Shown here: in pieces, positions 34,578 to 43,646 of the stretch
Position numbering within the stretch: the stretch's first letter is position 1
Layout of the letters: each line of letters starts with the position of its first letter
From: Lactococcus petauri
GTDB taxonomy: Bacteria > Bacillota > Bacilli > Lactobacillales > Streptococcaceae
Direction of reading: 5' to 3'
Length of the DNA: 64,000 nt
Assembly: GCF_002154895.1 (NCBI RefSeq)
Contig: NZ_MUIZ01000002.1
Span: 423,658 to 487,657 of the forward strand
Program-made: the position numbers and the translations under genes
The notes under the pieces: model-generated
Database searches by the model: none
What the model was told of the DNA's origin: nothing
Seen by the model: only the letters and a program-made list of their open reading frames with translations

Positions 34578-35179
34578 AGTTTCTCCTTATAACTTCTTAA
34601 AATGTAATATCCTTTATCTTTGGCGACAATCTCACAATTGTCAAAGACATCCTTCATTTTCTTTTGCGCACTGGGCGCTCCCTGTTTTTTTTGAATAACG
34701 ATCGTTAAGTGCCCACCGTCATTTAAATACTCATAGGCGTCGGATAAAATAGTGTGTACCACTTCTTTCCCCGCACGAATCGGGGGATTAGAAATAATAG
34801 CATCAAACTTTCCTTCAACCTGATCATATATGTTTGATAAAAAAATATCATTAACTTCTATATTATTTTTATCAGCATTTTTCTTAGCTAAATCAAGGGC
34901 GCGGCTATTTACATCTACAAGTGTGGCTTTCAAGCCATATTTTTTTGCTAAAGTTAAAGCTAGGGTACCATAACCACAACCGACATCGAGCAAAGTCTTC
35001 GCTCCTTCTGGTTGAAAATTATCCAGTAAAACACGTGAACCGTAATCAATAGCGTTTTTAGAAAATACACCTGCATCTGTCAGAAAGTGGAGGGGAAGCC
35101 CTAAAAGTTCAACCGATAGTTCCTGCACGTCATGTGCTAAATCTCGATTGTCTTCATAATACATATTTGTTTTTACCAT
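34574..35179 (-). CDS. Class I SAM-dependent methyltransferase, RsmC-like
   Basis: A 201-residue protein with motif I LLDVGCGYGTLAL and the catalytic SNPPIRAGK (N-P-P-[IL]) typical of N-methyltransferases acting on rRNA guanine, such as the RsmC/YbxB group. It heads the pdp operon, a placement also seen in other lactococci and streptococci. No ribosome binding site precedes the ATG; instead an extended -10 ends 8 nt before it. Confidence 0.85.
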   Translation of the reverse strand: MVKTNMYYEDNRDLAHDVQELSVELLGLPLHFLTDAGVFSKNAIDYGSRVLLDNFQPEGAKTLLDVGCGYGTLALTLAKKYGLKATLVDVNSRALDLAKKNADKNNIEVNDIFLSNIYDQVEGKFDAIISNPPIRAGKEVVHTILSDAYEYLNDGGHLTIVIQKKQGAPSAQKKMKDVFDNCEIVAKDKGYYILRSYKEKL

Positions 35180-35187
35180 TACAGTTT

Positions 35188-35196
35188 ATTTTATCA
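35188..35196 (-). promoter_or_regulatory. Extended -10 promoter of the methyltransferase/pdp operon
   Basis: TGaTAAAAT on the minus strand (hexamer 35193-35188), 8 nt before the ATG. It predicts a nearly leaderless mRNA. Confidence 0.55.
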
Positions 35197-35245
35197 CAAA
35201 ATATTTCATTTTTTCTGGGAAAACCTTTACAGATAGAGAGGAAGG

Positions 35246-35281
35246 ATTAGAAAACCCTTACATTCTAATCTTGTTTTTTCA
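35246..35281 (+). terminator. Terminator-like hairpin without an obvious gene
   Basis: GATTAGAA and TTCTAATC flank a 10-nt loop and are followed by TTGTTTTTT on the plus strand. The only plus-strand gene nearby, coaA, starts downstream, so this either ends an unseen short transcript or forms an upstream element. The rest of 35197-35412 holds nothing recognised. Confidence 0.35.
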
Positions 35282-35397
35282 AGCAAGTCGGAGCTTCCTA
35301 GCTTGGATACTGCTTAGGTTTAGGGCTTTCTTGATAATTTTATAAAGTTAATCTTGCTGTTAAAACAAGTCTCTAAACACAGCCGACAAGCAAAATA

Positions 35398-35406
35398 TGC
35401 TAAAAT
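35398..35406 (+). promoter_or_regulatory. Extended -10 promoter of coaA
   Basis: TGcTAAAAT with the hexamer at 35401-35406, six bases before the ATG. No ribosome binding site is present, so a leaderless mRNA is predicted. Confidence 0.6.
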
Positions 35407-35412
35407 ATCCTT

Positions 35413-36333
35413 ATGAATAAATTCATCAATTATGATGAAATTTCGCGAGAAACGTGGCAAAATCTCTACCTTTCTTCAATCGTGCCTTTGACAAATAAGG
35501 AGCTCGATGCCATTCGTTCACTCAATGATGAAATTTCACTCCAAGACGTTATCGATGTATACTTGCCTTTAATTTATCTGGTCCGCCTCTATAAGAAAAA
35601 TATTGAAGATTTAAGCTTTTCAAAAGGCTTATTTTTACAAAAAATTGTTAAAACGCCGCCATTAATTATCGGAATCTCCGGTTCTGTTGCAGTTGGAAAA
35701 TCGACTGCAGCACGCCTTGTTCAACTTCTTTTGTCCCGTGAATTTAAAAAATTAAGCGTAGAGCTTGTGACAACCGATGGCTTTCTTTATCCTACAGCCG
35801 TTTTAGAAGAGCGAAACATGTTAGACCGTAAAGGATTCCCTGAAAGTTATGACATGGAGCACCTCTTAAACTTTCTTTACCGCGTAAAAAACGGCGAAAC
35901 GTGTGAGATTCCGATTTATTCGCACGAAAATTACGATATACTCAAAGATCAAACTCAAACAATTGATCAACCTGATATCTTAATTGTCGAAGGGATAAAT
36001 GTTCTCCAAAATCCACAGAGCGAGCATCTGTATGTTAGTGATTTTTATGATTTTTCTATTTATGTCGATGCGGATGAAGCTGTGATTGAAAGATGGTATT
36101 TGGAGCGTTTTGACAGTCTACTCAAACTTGCCGAAAATGATCCAAATAATTATTATCACCAATTTACAAAAATGCCTTACGATGAAGTGATGCAGCTAGC
36201 GCGTCAGACTTGGGCCAATACAAATTTGCCTAATTTGCGTGACTACATTGAGCCCACTCGCAATCGTGCGGAAGTCATCTTACATAAAACAGAGAATCAT
36301 TACATTGATAAAATTTATTTGAAAAAGTTTTGA
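35413..36333 (+). CDS. coaA: Type I pantothenate kinase
   Basis: A 306-residue kinase with P-loop [12 protein letters not shown] (about 93-104). It phosphorylates pantothenate with ATP, the first and usually controlling step of coenzyme A synthesis. N-terminal [12 protein letters not shown] and the later [12 protein letters not shown] are family-typical. It is monocistronic, convergent with nothing, and divergent from the methyltransferase operon. Confidence 0.94.
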   Translation: MNKFINYDEISRETWQNLYLSSIVPLTNKELDAIRSLNDEISLQDVIDVYLPLIYLVRLYKKNIEDLSFSKGLFLQKIVKTPPLIIGISGSVAVGKSTAARLVQLLLSREFKKLSVELVTTDGFLYPTAVLEERNMLDRKGFPESYDMEHLLNFLYRVKNGETCEIPIYSHENYDILKDQTQTIDQPDILIVEGINVLQNPQSEHLYVSDFYDFSIYVDADEAVIERWYLERFDSLLKLAENDPNNYYHQFTKMPYDEVMQLARQTWANTNLPNLRDYIEPTRNRAEVILHKTENHYIDKIYLKKF

Positions 36334-36449
36334 AAAAGCATAACATTAATTTACTCTTTAATTAAAAATGCTGTATTTTTGTATCAAACGTTTTTATAAT
36401 CTGTTCTTTTATGATAAAATATTTTAATATTAATTTTTAGGAGGCCCAC

Positions 36450-37991
36450 TTGTCTGATAAACAACTTGAAAAAATTATCGTTCTTGACTATGGTAGTCAA
36501 TATAATCAATTGATTGCACGTCGCATTCGTGAAATTGGTGTTTTCTCAGAGCTGATGAGTCACAAAGTCACAGCTCAAGAAATCCGTGAAATAAACCCTT
36601 TGGGGATTGTACTTTCTGGGGGTCCTAACTCTGTTTACGACGAGGGTTCATTTGATATTGATCCTGAAATTTTCGAACTTGGATTACCTATTTTAGGTAT
36701 CTGCTATGGTATGCAACTGATTAGTCACAAATTAGGTGGTAAAGTTGAGAGTGCTTCTGAAAGCGAATATGGTGTTGCACCTATCGAACTTAAAGCAAAA
36801 TCTGAACTTTTCGCTCATACTCCTGAAACACAAGATGTTCTCATGAGCCACGGTGACCGTGTTGTTGAAATCCCTGAAGGCTTCCATGTGGTTGCTACTT
36901 CTCCAAACAGCCCATTTGCAGCGGTTGAAAACACAGAACGTAACATTTACGGTATTCAATTCCACCCTGAAGTACGTCACTCTGTATACGGAACAGATAT
37001 GCTTCGCAACTTTGCTTTAAATATTTGTGGCGCTAAGGGTGATTGGTCAATGGAGAGCTTCATTGACATGCAAATTGAAAAAATCCGCGAACAAGTGGGA
37101 GACAAAAAAGTCTTGCTTGGTCTCTCTGGTGGTGTAGACTCATCTGTAGTTGGTGTGCTCTTACAGCGTGCTATCGGTGACCAATTGACTTCAATCTTTG
37201 TGGACCATGGTTTCCTTCGTAAAGGCGAGGGTGATCAAGTGATGAACATGTTGGGAGACAAATTCGGCTTAAATATTATCCGTGTTAATGCTGAAGAACG
37301 TTTCATGAATAAGTTAGCTGGTGTGTCTGATCCAGAGAAAAAACGTAAAATCATCGGTAACGAATTTGTTTACGTCTTTGATGATGAAGCTTCTAAACTT
37401 AAAGATGTTAAATTCCTCGCTCAAGGTACACTTTATACAGATGTCATTGAGTCAGGAACAGATACTGCTCAAACAATCAAATCACATCACAATGTTGGTG
37501 GCTTGCCAGAAGATATGCAGTTCGAATTGATTGAACCTTTAAATACTCTCTTCAAAGACGAAGTTCGTGCCCTTGGTACAGAACTTGGTATGCCTGATGA
37601 GATTGTATGGCGTCAACCATTCCCAGGACCTGGTCTTGCCATTCGTGTTATGGGTGACTTGACACCTGAGAAAATTGCGGTCGTCCGTGATTCAGATGCT
37701 ATTCTTCGTGAAGAAATCGCTGCTGCTGGATTAGACCGTGATGTATGGCAATATTTCACTGTTAATACTGGCGTTCGTTCAGTCGGTGTAATGGGTGATA
37801 TTCGTACTTATGACTATACACTCGCTATCCGTGCCATCACTTCTATCGATGGTATGACAGCTGAGTTTGCCAAACTTCCATGGGATGTTTTACAAAAGAT
37901 TTCAGTACGTATCGTTAATGAAGTGGATCATATCAACCGCGTCGTCTACGATATTACCTCTAAACCACCTGCAACTGTTGAGTGGGAATAA
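36450..37991 (+). CDS. guaA: GMP synthase (glutamine-hydrolysing)
   Basis: A 513-residue two-domain enzyme. The glutamine amidotransferase domain has catalytic Cys85 in GICYGMQ and His in QFHPE; the ATP-pyrophosphatase domain has GLSGGVDSS. The C-terminal dimerisation part ends KPPATVEWE. It converts XMP to GMP. The start is TTG, 5 nt after AGGAGG. An extended -10 (TGaTAAAAT) lies near 36410. A terminator follows. No PurBox was seen here. Confidence 0.96.
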   Translation: MSDKQLEKIIVLDYGSQYNQLIARRIREIGVFSELMSHKVTAQEIREINPLGIVLSGGPNSVYDEGSFDIDPEIFELGLPILGICYGMQLISHKLGGKVESASESEYGVAPIELKAKSELFAHTPETQDVLMSHGDRVVEIPEGFHVVATSPNSPFAAVENTERNIYGIQFHPEVRHSVYGTDMLRNFALNICGAKGDWSMESFIDMQIEKIREQVGDKKVLLGLSGGVDSSVVGVLLQRAIGDQLTSIFVDHGFLRKGEGDQVMNMLGDKFGLNIIRVNAEERFMNKLAGVSDPEKKRKIIGNEFVYVFDDEASKLKDVKFLAQGTLYTDVIESGTDTAQTIKSHHNVGGLPEDMQFELIEPLNTLFKDEVRALGTELGMPDEIVWRQPFPGPGLAIRVMGDLTPEKIAVVRDSDAILREEIAAAGLDRDVWQYFTVNTGVRSVGVMGDIRTYDYTLAIRAITSIDGMTAEFAKLPWDVLQKISVRIVNEVDHINRVVYDITSKPPATVEWE

Positions 37992-38020
37992 TTCCAAGCT
38001 AAAACAAATAAAATAGAAAT

Positions 38021-38050
38021 AAAAAATCGCTCAACAGAGCGGTTTTTCTT
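38021..38050 (+). terminator. Terminator of guaA
   Basis: ATCGCTC, AACA, GAGCGGT, then TTTTC; a GC-rich stem with A-run before and T-run after. Confidence 0.88.
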
Positions 38051-38072
38051 TTGTCTGAATCGTTAAATTTGG

Positions 38073-38110
38073 CACAAAATAATCCCCCAACCTTATTGCT
38101 GAGGGATAGA
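38073..38110 (-). terminator. Probable terminator of the 38206 YxeA gene
   Basis: The minus strand reads TCCCTCAGCAA, a short loop, and TTGGGGGA, then TTATTTTG. The pairing is imperfect. Confidence 0.45.
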
Positions 38111-38205
38111 GTTTATTATTTTTTACACTGCTATTATAACATCAAGAAAGCGTTATCGCAAGTGTTAAATAATTTTATTTTATCAAAGAATTAATGCAAG
38201 TTAAC

Positions 38206-38556
38206 TTAAGCTTTTTCAAGTTCGAACAGGGGGTTTTTAGGAATTTCTTGCTTTTTAACTTCTTTCCAACTCAAAACGCCTTTTTTCTTATTGGTTACGA
38301 CTTTCAAATAGTCATAATGTTTTAAACTATATTGTGCCGTAAGCTTTATTTCTTGCGATTTTCCTTTTTCATCAAATCCAATGACGGAATATTTATATTT
38401 TGTAACATGACCATTATCCGATTTTTTCATTTCAATTTTTTCATCTTCTTGAATTTTCACGAATAAATTCTTGCCACCATGCTCTGAATTGTGCCATACA
38501 GAATTTCCAACTATTAAAACTATAATTGCAACCAGGCCAAATACAACTCTTTTCAT
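38206..38556 (-). CDS. YxeA family (DUF1093) exported protein
   Basis: A 116-residue paralog of the proteins at 20943 and 21407. It has a signal segment (MKRVVFGLVAIIVLIVG), then LFVKIQEDEK, YKYSVIGFDEKGK and GVLSWKEVKKQEIP. It is closest to the 20943 copy. A monocistronic, small extracytoplasmic protein of unknown role. Confidence 0.82.
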   Translation of the reverse strand: MKRVVFGLVAIIVLIVGNSVWHNSEHGGKNLFVKIQEDEKIEMKKSDNGHVTKYKYSVIGFDEKGKSQEIKLTAQYSLKHYDYLKVVTNKKKGVLSWKEVKKQEIPKNPLFELEKA

Positions 38557-38657
38557 TATAAAATCCTTTTACTTATTTTTCCTGTAAAAACTATTATATA
38601 ATGCTTCGCCCTTTTTTTTAAGGAAAACGACTCAGAATTCAGAAAAAAATTTTATAA

Positions 38658-38690
38658 GCAAAAAAGCTCTCCCGAGGAAAGCTTTTTTGC
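38658..38690 (-). terminator. Terminator of the 38691 UspA gene
   Basis: GCAAAAAAGCT and AGCTTTTTTGC form an 11-bp stem with a GC-rich upper part, directly after the stop codon. Confidence 0.85.
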
Positions 38691-39116
38691 TTATTTGACA
38701 ACCATAACGTTACAACGCGCATGATCAATAACATATGCTGTTGTAGAACCAACTAATAAACGGTCAAAGGCGCCTTTACCAGTAACACCAATAACGATCA
38801 AATCAATATCATTTGCTTGAGCAAAATCTACGATTTCTTTTTTGGGGGAACCTTCCACTCGATATGCCTTAAACTCTACCTGTTTCTTGATAATTTCAGA
38901 AGCTCTTTCAATGATTGCCCGTGATTGCTCTTCTAAATTTTCCAGGATAAGTGGTACACCATAAGCTGAACCATAAAGTCGCACATCGTCTTTGACATTC
39001 AAAACAAATAGCGATGTTTCATTACGTGCTGCAATTTTTACAGCTTCACGTACTGCTTTGTCAGATTGTTCTGAACCATCAACAGCTACCAAAATGTTTT
39101 TGTATTTTTCTCTCAT
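38691..39116 (-). CDS. Universal stress protein, UspA family
   Basis: A 141-residue Usp with KNILVAVDGSEQSDKAV and the nucleotide-binding GVTGKGAFDRLLVGST. It is the third Usp in the window and the most diverged. GGGAGG lies 6 nt before the ATG. It is monocistronic. A role in stress survival is assumed from the family only. Confidence 0.9.
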   Translation of the reverse strand: MREKYKNILVAVDGSEQSDKAVREAVKIAARNETSLFVLNVKDDVRLYGSAYGVPLILENLEEQSRAIIERASEIIKKQVEFKAYRVEGSPKKEIVDFAQANDIDLIVIGVTGKGAFDRLLVGSTTAYVIDHARCNVMVVK

Positions 39117-39249
39117 AAAAAGCCTCCCTTTTCTAAAATTATCAATTTAATTCCTCTATAATTATATTTTAAATTAAAAAGAGAGAAAAAGATAATAATA
39201 TGGTTGGAAAATTAAAGAAAAATTTAGTTTCTACTTTAATTAGAAGCAC

Positions 39250-39843
39250 TTACTTTGTTGGTCGTGTAATTTCAAATGTATGACCTAAGCTTGTATAGGC
39301 TCTCCCTGACAAGCGCGCAACGGGATCAAGTTCTTTCGCTTTAATATAGAGTCTTTCCTCATCAATGACAGAATCATCCATAAGAATATTTTTTACTTCT
39401 AAGAGCATTAATTGGCTTGTTTTTCCTACTGGAATATGCTGATGGAGCACAACCTCTAAACGGGCTTTAGCATTTTCTATAGCAGGTACTTTTACTTCTT
39501 CTGATGCTGTAATTTTAATGTCGAATTTTTCAATTTCACTTTCTGTAGCAGTGAGAGGTGCTGATGTTTGATTCATAGCTTCAACATTATCCATATTAAC
39601 CAGATGGATGACACCTTCCTTTGTTTCCAAAAGATTTCTAACAGAATCTTTCATCTCTGTCATAGCAATGGATACAATGACTGGATCTTTTGATACGACG
39701 TTAAAAAAGCTAAAGGGCGCTGCGTTGACAAGCCCTGTAGAATTTTGGGTTGTCAACCATGCAATCGGTCTTGGAATAACGAGTCCTGAAATTAATTTGT
39801 AAGCATCAGTACTGCTCATATCTTCTGGTTTAAATACTTTCAT
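39250..39843 (-). CDS. Flavin reductase-like FMN-binding protein
   Basis: A 197-residue split-barrel protein of the flavin reductase family, with IPRPIAWLTTQN and NAAPFSFFNVVSKDP near the N-terminus. Its start overlaps the dioxygenase gene by 14 nt, so the two work in one pathway. A likely role is reduction of quinone or aromatic substrates, or supply of reduced flavin; the actual substrate is unknown. Confidence 0.85.
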   Translation of the reverse strand: MKVFKPEDMSSTDAYKLISGLVIPRPIAWLTTQNSTGLVNAAPFSFFNVVSKDPVIVSIAMTEMKDSVRNLLETKEGVIHLVNMDNVEAMNQTSAPLTATESEIEKFDIKITASEEVKVPAIENAKARLEVVLHQHIPVGKTSQLMLLEVKNILMDDSVIDEERLYIKAKELDPVARLSGRAYTSLGHTFEITRPTK

Positions 39844-40975
39844 TCTTTCTCCCTATACGACGTTCTTTAATTTTTTCCATGGTCCACAGTGGTTCTAATT
39901 TTCTATCTCGAAATGCATCTGACGTATCCAAACGTCGTAAAGCAGCTGCAGTTCGTGCCTTTTCCGCTTCTGCTCCTGGAAAGAGATGCGGAGGCAAACT
40001 TAGTGAGAGACCTGCCTCGTCTGAAGTCTCATCTATCCAAAAGCCTGAGGTTACGAGCGCTTCTTCGTAACTACCAACCTTGGCTTGCCCGGATCGTACC
40101 ATATCTAAGGCAGCAATACCCGGAGTATCTGTAGCGATTTCGAAAAGCACACCGGGTGCAACATTTACATATTCACTGGAAAAATAAAAACGTTCTACTA
40201 ATCCCGAGTGAGGCATCATATAAGATTTGACACGCTCAATCCAATATCTAAGGGTATCAGGATTAGCTGTACGAAAAGCGACATGATGAACCGTGCCATA
40301 GCCTTGATATGCTCTCTGTGCTTCTTTATCCTGATCAATGATAATAGAAGCACCATTGCCCCCCTTCGCTACCTCAAAAAGAGTGAAATTATTTTCAGTA
40401 GCACTCTTGCGAAATCCAAAAACTTCTGCGAGCAATTGATGAATAATATTTACTTCTGCGAGCTTAATGAAAACAGGTCCTAAGCCTACAATAGCATGCC
40501 CAACTTCTACATTTGAAAGTTGCCAAGGTTTACCTGGAGCAAGGACACCTTGATTTTTTTCGTCGGAAATCAATTGGTACCGCTGACCATCAAAATCCTC
40601 AAACTCAAGATATTTTTTACCAAAGCGTTCTGCCACCAAACCATGTGGCACAGCTGCCGCTTTAAATCTTTGATGCCAGTATTCCAAAGATATATCTTGA
40701 GCAACACGAAAAGAAATACGGTCAATGCTATTGATACCGTGGCTACCGGCACCTATTCCAGGGAAATCAAAAAATGTCATATCCGTTCCAGGATTTCCCT
40801 CTTCATCCGTAAAATAAAGGTGATAGGTGTCGTAGTCATCCTGATTAACGGTAAATTTTGCCAGTCGCAGTCCTAAAATATTTGTAAAAAAATCATAGGT
40901 TTTTTGGGCACTTGAAGTAATCGCTGTAACATGGTGTATCCCCCCCAGTGCAAATTCCGAATTTAGTTTTGTCAT
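39830..40975 (-). CDS. Ring-cleaving dioxygenase, MhqO-like (VOC superfamily)
   Basis: A 381-residue protein with two glyoxalase/VOC modules: GGIHHVTAIT at the start and GTVHHVAFR midway, with LFEIATDTPG closing the second; these supply metal ligands (His, His, Glu). MhqO-type enzymes open hydroquinone or catechol rings during quinone stress. The start at 40975 (MTKLNSEF) follows AAGGA by 8 nt; a longer frame to 41053 would cross the promoter. First gene of a two-gene operon. Confidence 0.85.
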   Translation of the reverse strand: MTKLNSEFALGGIHHVTAITSSAQKTYDFFTNILGLRLAKFTVNQDDYDTYHLYFTDEEGNPGTDMTFFDFPGIGAGSHGINSIDRISFRVAQDISLEYWHQRFKAAAVPHGLVAERFGKKYLEFEDFDGQRYQLISDEKNQGVLAPGKPWQLSNVEVGHAIVGLGPVFIKLAEVNIIHQLLAEVFGFRKSATENNFTLFEVAKGGNGASIIIDQDKEAQRAYQGYGTVHHVAFRTANPDTLRYWIERVKSYMMPHSGLVERFYFSSEYVNVAPGVLFEIATDTPGIAALDMVRSGQAKVGSYEEALVTSGFWIDETSDEAGLSLSLPPHLFPGAEAEKARTAAALRRLDTSDAFRDRKLEPLWTMEKIKERRIGRKNESI

Positions 40976-40997
40976 AATTATTTTCCTTGAACGATTG

Positions 40998-41030
40998 TTT
41001 ACAACTGTAAATCTTATTTTCATTATATCA
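40998..41030 (-). promoter_or_regulatory. Promoter and palindromic operator of the dioxygenase operon
   Basis: The minus strand has an extended -10, TGaTATAAT (hexamer 41027-41022), followed just after the predicted start by a perfect inverted repeat, TTTACAGTTGTAAA (40998-41011). A repressor bound there would block transcription. The cognate regulator is not in the window. Confidence 0.6.
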
Positions 41031-41062
41031 TGTCTTACATAATTTTCAAACAACTTGCATTA

Positions 41063-41092
41063 AAAAAATGCCTCTCTTCAGAGACACATTTT
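41063..41092 (-). terminator. Terminator after the 41093 hypothetical gene
   Basis: The minus strand reads AATGTGTCTCT, GA, AGAGAGGCATT, then TTTTT; a long stem with one mismatch. Confidence 0.88.
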
Positions 41093-41896
41093 CTATATTT
41101 TAAAATAATTTAAGAGGAGCTGGCAAAAGTACAGTTCTGTTAAGCTTCCTGCCACTTGTTCTTGCTTTATCTTTTTAAGAAGCTCGTTGAGTACTTCTGC
41201 TTTTTTATAAGAAGATATTGTATCGATTCCTTTTTGAAAAAGCTCCTGGTCTTCAGATATAGGGATACTTTTCGTTTTTTCTAAAAGAGTAACAACCCTA
41301 GAGGCCTGGTTTCTTAAGTCAGTGTGTCGCGTAACATTGCTAAAGATTTCTTCTAAGTGACTGGCTGCCTCGATACATAGATCCTTTCCCATCACTCCAT
41401 TTAAGTTTGAACGTATTATCCCTTGTTCCCAAACGTTTAAAACTCGTGCTGCAGCTGAAGTGAAGAGCAGACTAAACTGACAAATTTCCTCTGTCCGTAA
41501 ATAAAAGATATAAGCCATCTGTAATGTATACGCTAACTGATAAAGTTCCGAGCAACTTAAAGAATTGCACTTTGTTTTTAAAGAAGAATAATTTGCATTG
41601 ATAAACTCAAAATGTAGCTTTAATAAGTGGACGATGATATCCCTAATTTTTTCATCATGTGAAGCCAGCGGTACAAATAAAGTTGCCTGCATAGCGGAAT
41701 GTTGTAGCCAGAAAGTTGTCTCTCCTTGAAACAAGAGACCAAGCTTCGTTTTCTCTTGCTCTTCTAAGTAACTTACCAGTCTATCTTTGAATATCCTGCG
41801 AAAAATAAGTGTCCATTCAGGATTTATTTCTTCACTCAGCGTTTCGATTCGAAAAATTGTTTTTCGACTTTCCATCGACAGCCTGATTGTGTGCAT
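41093..41896 (-). CDS. Hypothetical protein downstream of purK
   Basis: A 267-residue, mostly helical soluble protein with no motif I can recognise. It starts MHTIRLSMESRKTIF; the ATG at residue 8 is an alternative. It follows purK by 21 nt and ends in a strong terminator, so it is probably co-transcribed with purine genes. It contains several Cys and long amphipathic helices (for example ELYQLAYTLQMAYIFYL). A link to purine metabolism is only by position. Confidence 0.7.
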   Translation of the reverse strand: MHTIRLSMESRKTIFRIETLSEEINPEWTLIFRRIFKDRLVSYLEEQEKTKLGLLFQGETTFWLQHSAMQATLFVPLASHDEKIRDIIVHLLKLHFEFINANYSSLKTKCNSLSCSELYQLAYTLQMAYIFYLRTEEICQFSLLFTSAAARVLNVWEQGIIRSNLNGVMGKDLCIEAASHLEEIFSNVTRHTDLRNQASRVVTLLEKTKSIPISEDQELFQKGIDTISSYKKAEVLNELLKKIKQEQVAGSLTELYFCQLLLNYFKI

Positions 41897-41917
41897 CCTC
41901 TTCTTCCTTCCTGTAAA

Positions 41918-43036
41918 TCATTCCCATATTTTTAAACGGGATATTTCTTTCAGACTTTCTGTAAAATCATCTGTCAGTATCGTCACATGCCCCATTTTTC
42001 TATCGTCCTTCGCTTCCAACTTTCCATAATCATGGATATGCCATTCAGGCCTTTTATGAGCCAATTGCTCCATTTGGAGAACATCTTGTCCCAGAATATT
42101 GAGCATAATGGCTTTTTTCAATAGGCGAGGTTGCGGCAATTCCTCGCCGAGAATTCCCTTGATATGTAAGTCAAATTGTGAAAAATCACAAGCCTCTATT
42201 GTATAGTGTCCCGAGTTATGGGGACGTGGGGCAAGTTCATTTACATAAATCTCGCCCGCTGCTGTCAGAAACATTTCTACACAAAGTGTCCCTGAAAGCT
42301 GGAGCTCTTTAGCTATCGCCAGCGCTAAACCTTTAGCCTTTTCGCTGACCTCAAGAGGTACGGGAGCAGGAGCAATGGTACGGTGTAGAATATTATTAAT
42401 ATGTTCATTTTGACAAAGGGGGAAGGTCACAAAATCCTTACCATTCCCACTAATAATTAAAGAAATCTCACAATCAAAATCAACAAATTCCTCCAGTACA
42501 CATTCTGCACTCTCTGCTAACTTCATGGCCTCTTTCAAATCCTCATCAGATTTCAAAACAACTTGACCGTGTCCATCATAGCCGCCCATTGTTGTTTTTA
42601 ATACTTGTTTTTTTGTTACTTGCTCTGGAAGATCTTGAGCATTTTCTACGAGTTTCCACGGGGCTATTTTCACGCCACATTGTTCTAAAAACTCTTTTTC
42701 TAACCGACGATTTTGCGTGATTTCTAATAATCGAATGCCTTGCGGAATAGCGACACAGGCATCAAGCTGATGTAAAGCGCTAGCCGATACATTTTCAAAC
42801 TCATAGGTTATCAGATCACAAGCATAAGCTAGCTTAAGAAGCGCATCAACATCATCATATTCCGCAATAATCAACTCATCCGAACACTTTGCTGCGGAAC
42901 AGTTCGGATTTGGATCGAGTGTAATCACTTTATGGCCCATATATTGTGCAGAAATAGCCATCATTTGGCCCAACTGCCCACCACCAATAATTCCAATTGT
43001 TTTTTTCTTATGTTGCATATTCTTATTATAGGCCAT
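41918..43036 (-). CDS. purK: 5-(carboxyamino)imidazole ribonucleotide synthase
   Basis: A 372-residue ATP-grasp enzyme: GIIGGGQLGQMMA near the N-terminus, then LAPRPHNSGHYTIEAC. It carboxylates AIR with bicarbonate and ATP to N5-CAIR, the substrate of PurE. The M1 start at 43036 has GGGAG 11 nt upstream; residue 7 is an alternative. A terminator-like hairpin separates it from purE, so read-through or its own weak promoter is needed. Confidence 0.94.
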   Translation of the reverse strand: MAYNKNMQHKKKTIGIIGGGQLGQMMAISAQYMGHKVITLDPNPNCSAAKCSDELIIAEYDDVDALLKLAYACDLITYEFENVSASALHQLDACVAIPQGIRLLEITQNRRLEKEFLEQCGVKIAPWKLVENAQDLPEQVTKKQVLKTTMGGYDGHGQVVLKSDEDLKEAMKLAESAECVLEEFVDFDCEISLIISGNGKDFVTFPLCQNEHINNILHRTIAPAPVPLEVSEKAKGLALAIAKELQLSGTLCVEMFLTAAGEIYVNELAPRPHNSGHYTIEACDFSQFDLHIKGILGEELPQPRLLKKAIMLNILGQDVLQMEQLAHKRPEWHIHDYGKLEAKDDRKMGHVTILTDDFTESLKEISRLKIWE

Positions 43037-43071
43037 TTTTCTTTGTTCTCCCTATTCTTTTCGGATAGTTT

Positions 43072-43104
43072 AAAAATAAATCCGCATATTATCCGGATTT
43101 TTGT
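43072..43104 (-). terminator. Terminator-like hairpin between purE and purK
   Basis: The minus strand reads AAATCCG, 9-nt loop, CGGATTT, then ATTTTT. It may reduce expression of purK relative to purDE. Confidence 0.65.
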
Positions 43105-43158
43105 TTACTAAAATCAAAATATTTTTACAAATATTACGCTCGTTTTTAAATTAAAAGT

Positions 43159-43644
43159 TTACAACAATTCTTTAGTTGAAGAGACTGATATATCGGCTGC
43201 TTCTTTTCTATATTTTTTCAATTTTTCTACTAAGCTTTTATCAGCAAGTGCCAAAATCTGAATAGCATAGAGAGCTGCATTTTTGGCTCCTGAAGTGCCT
43301 ATAGCCATACTAGCAACAGGAACTCCACCTGGCATCTGGACGATGGAGTAAAGGCTATCTAAGCCAGATAAGGCACGTGACTGAATAGGCACACCAATAA
43401 CAGGAAGAAGTGTCATTGCAGCAACCATTCCAGGTAAATGTGCCGCACCTCCTGCGCCAGCAATTATGAGCTTATAGCCTTGTTGCTCCGCATTTTTCGC
43501 AAAATTCATCATAATTTCTGGTGTCCGGTGAGCGGAGACGACCTTTTTGTCAAAATCGATACCGAACTCCTCCAAAATATGAGTCGCTTGTTTCATTGTC
43601 TCCCAATCTGAAAGTGATCCCATAATTACTGCAACATCTGCCAT
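43159..43644 (-). CDS. purE: N5-CAIR mutase
   Basis: A 161-residue class I PurE. It begins [14 protein letters not shown] and has SAHRTPE and [11 protein letters not shown], the substrate loops. It converts N5-CAIR to CAIR and works as an octamer. It starts 2 nt after purD ends, so the two are translationally linked. Confidence 0.95.
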   Translation of the reverse strand: MADVAVIMGSLSDWETMKQATHILEEFGIDFDKKVVSAHRTPEIMMNFAKNAEQQGYKLIIAGAGGAAHLPGMVAAMTLLPVIGVPIQSRALSGLDSLYSIVQMPGGVPVASMAIGTSGAKNAALYAIQILALADKSLVEKLKKYRKEAADISVSSTKELL

Positions 43645-43646
43645 TT

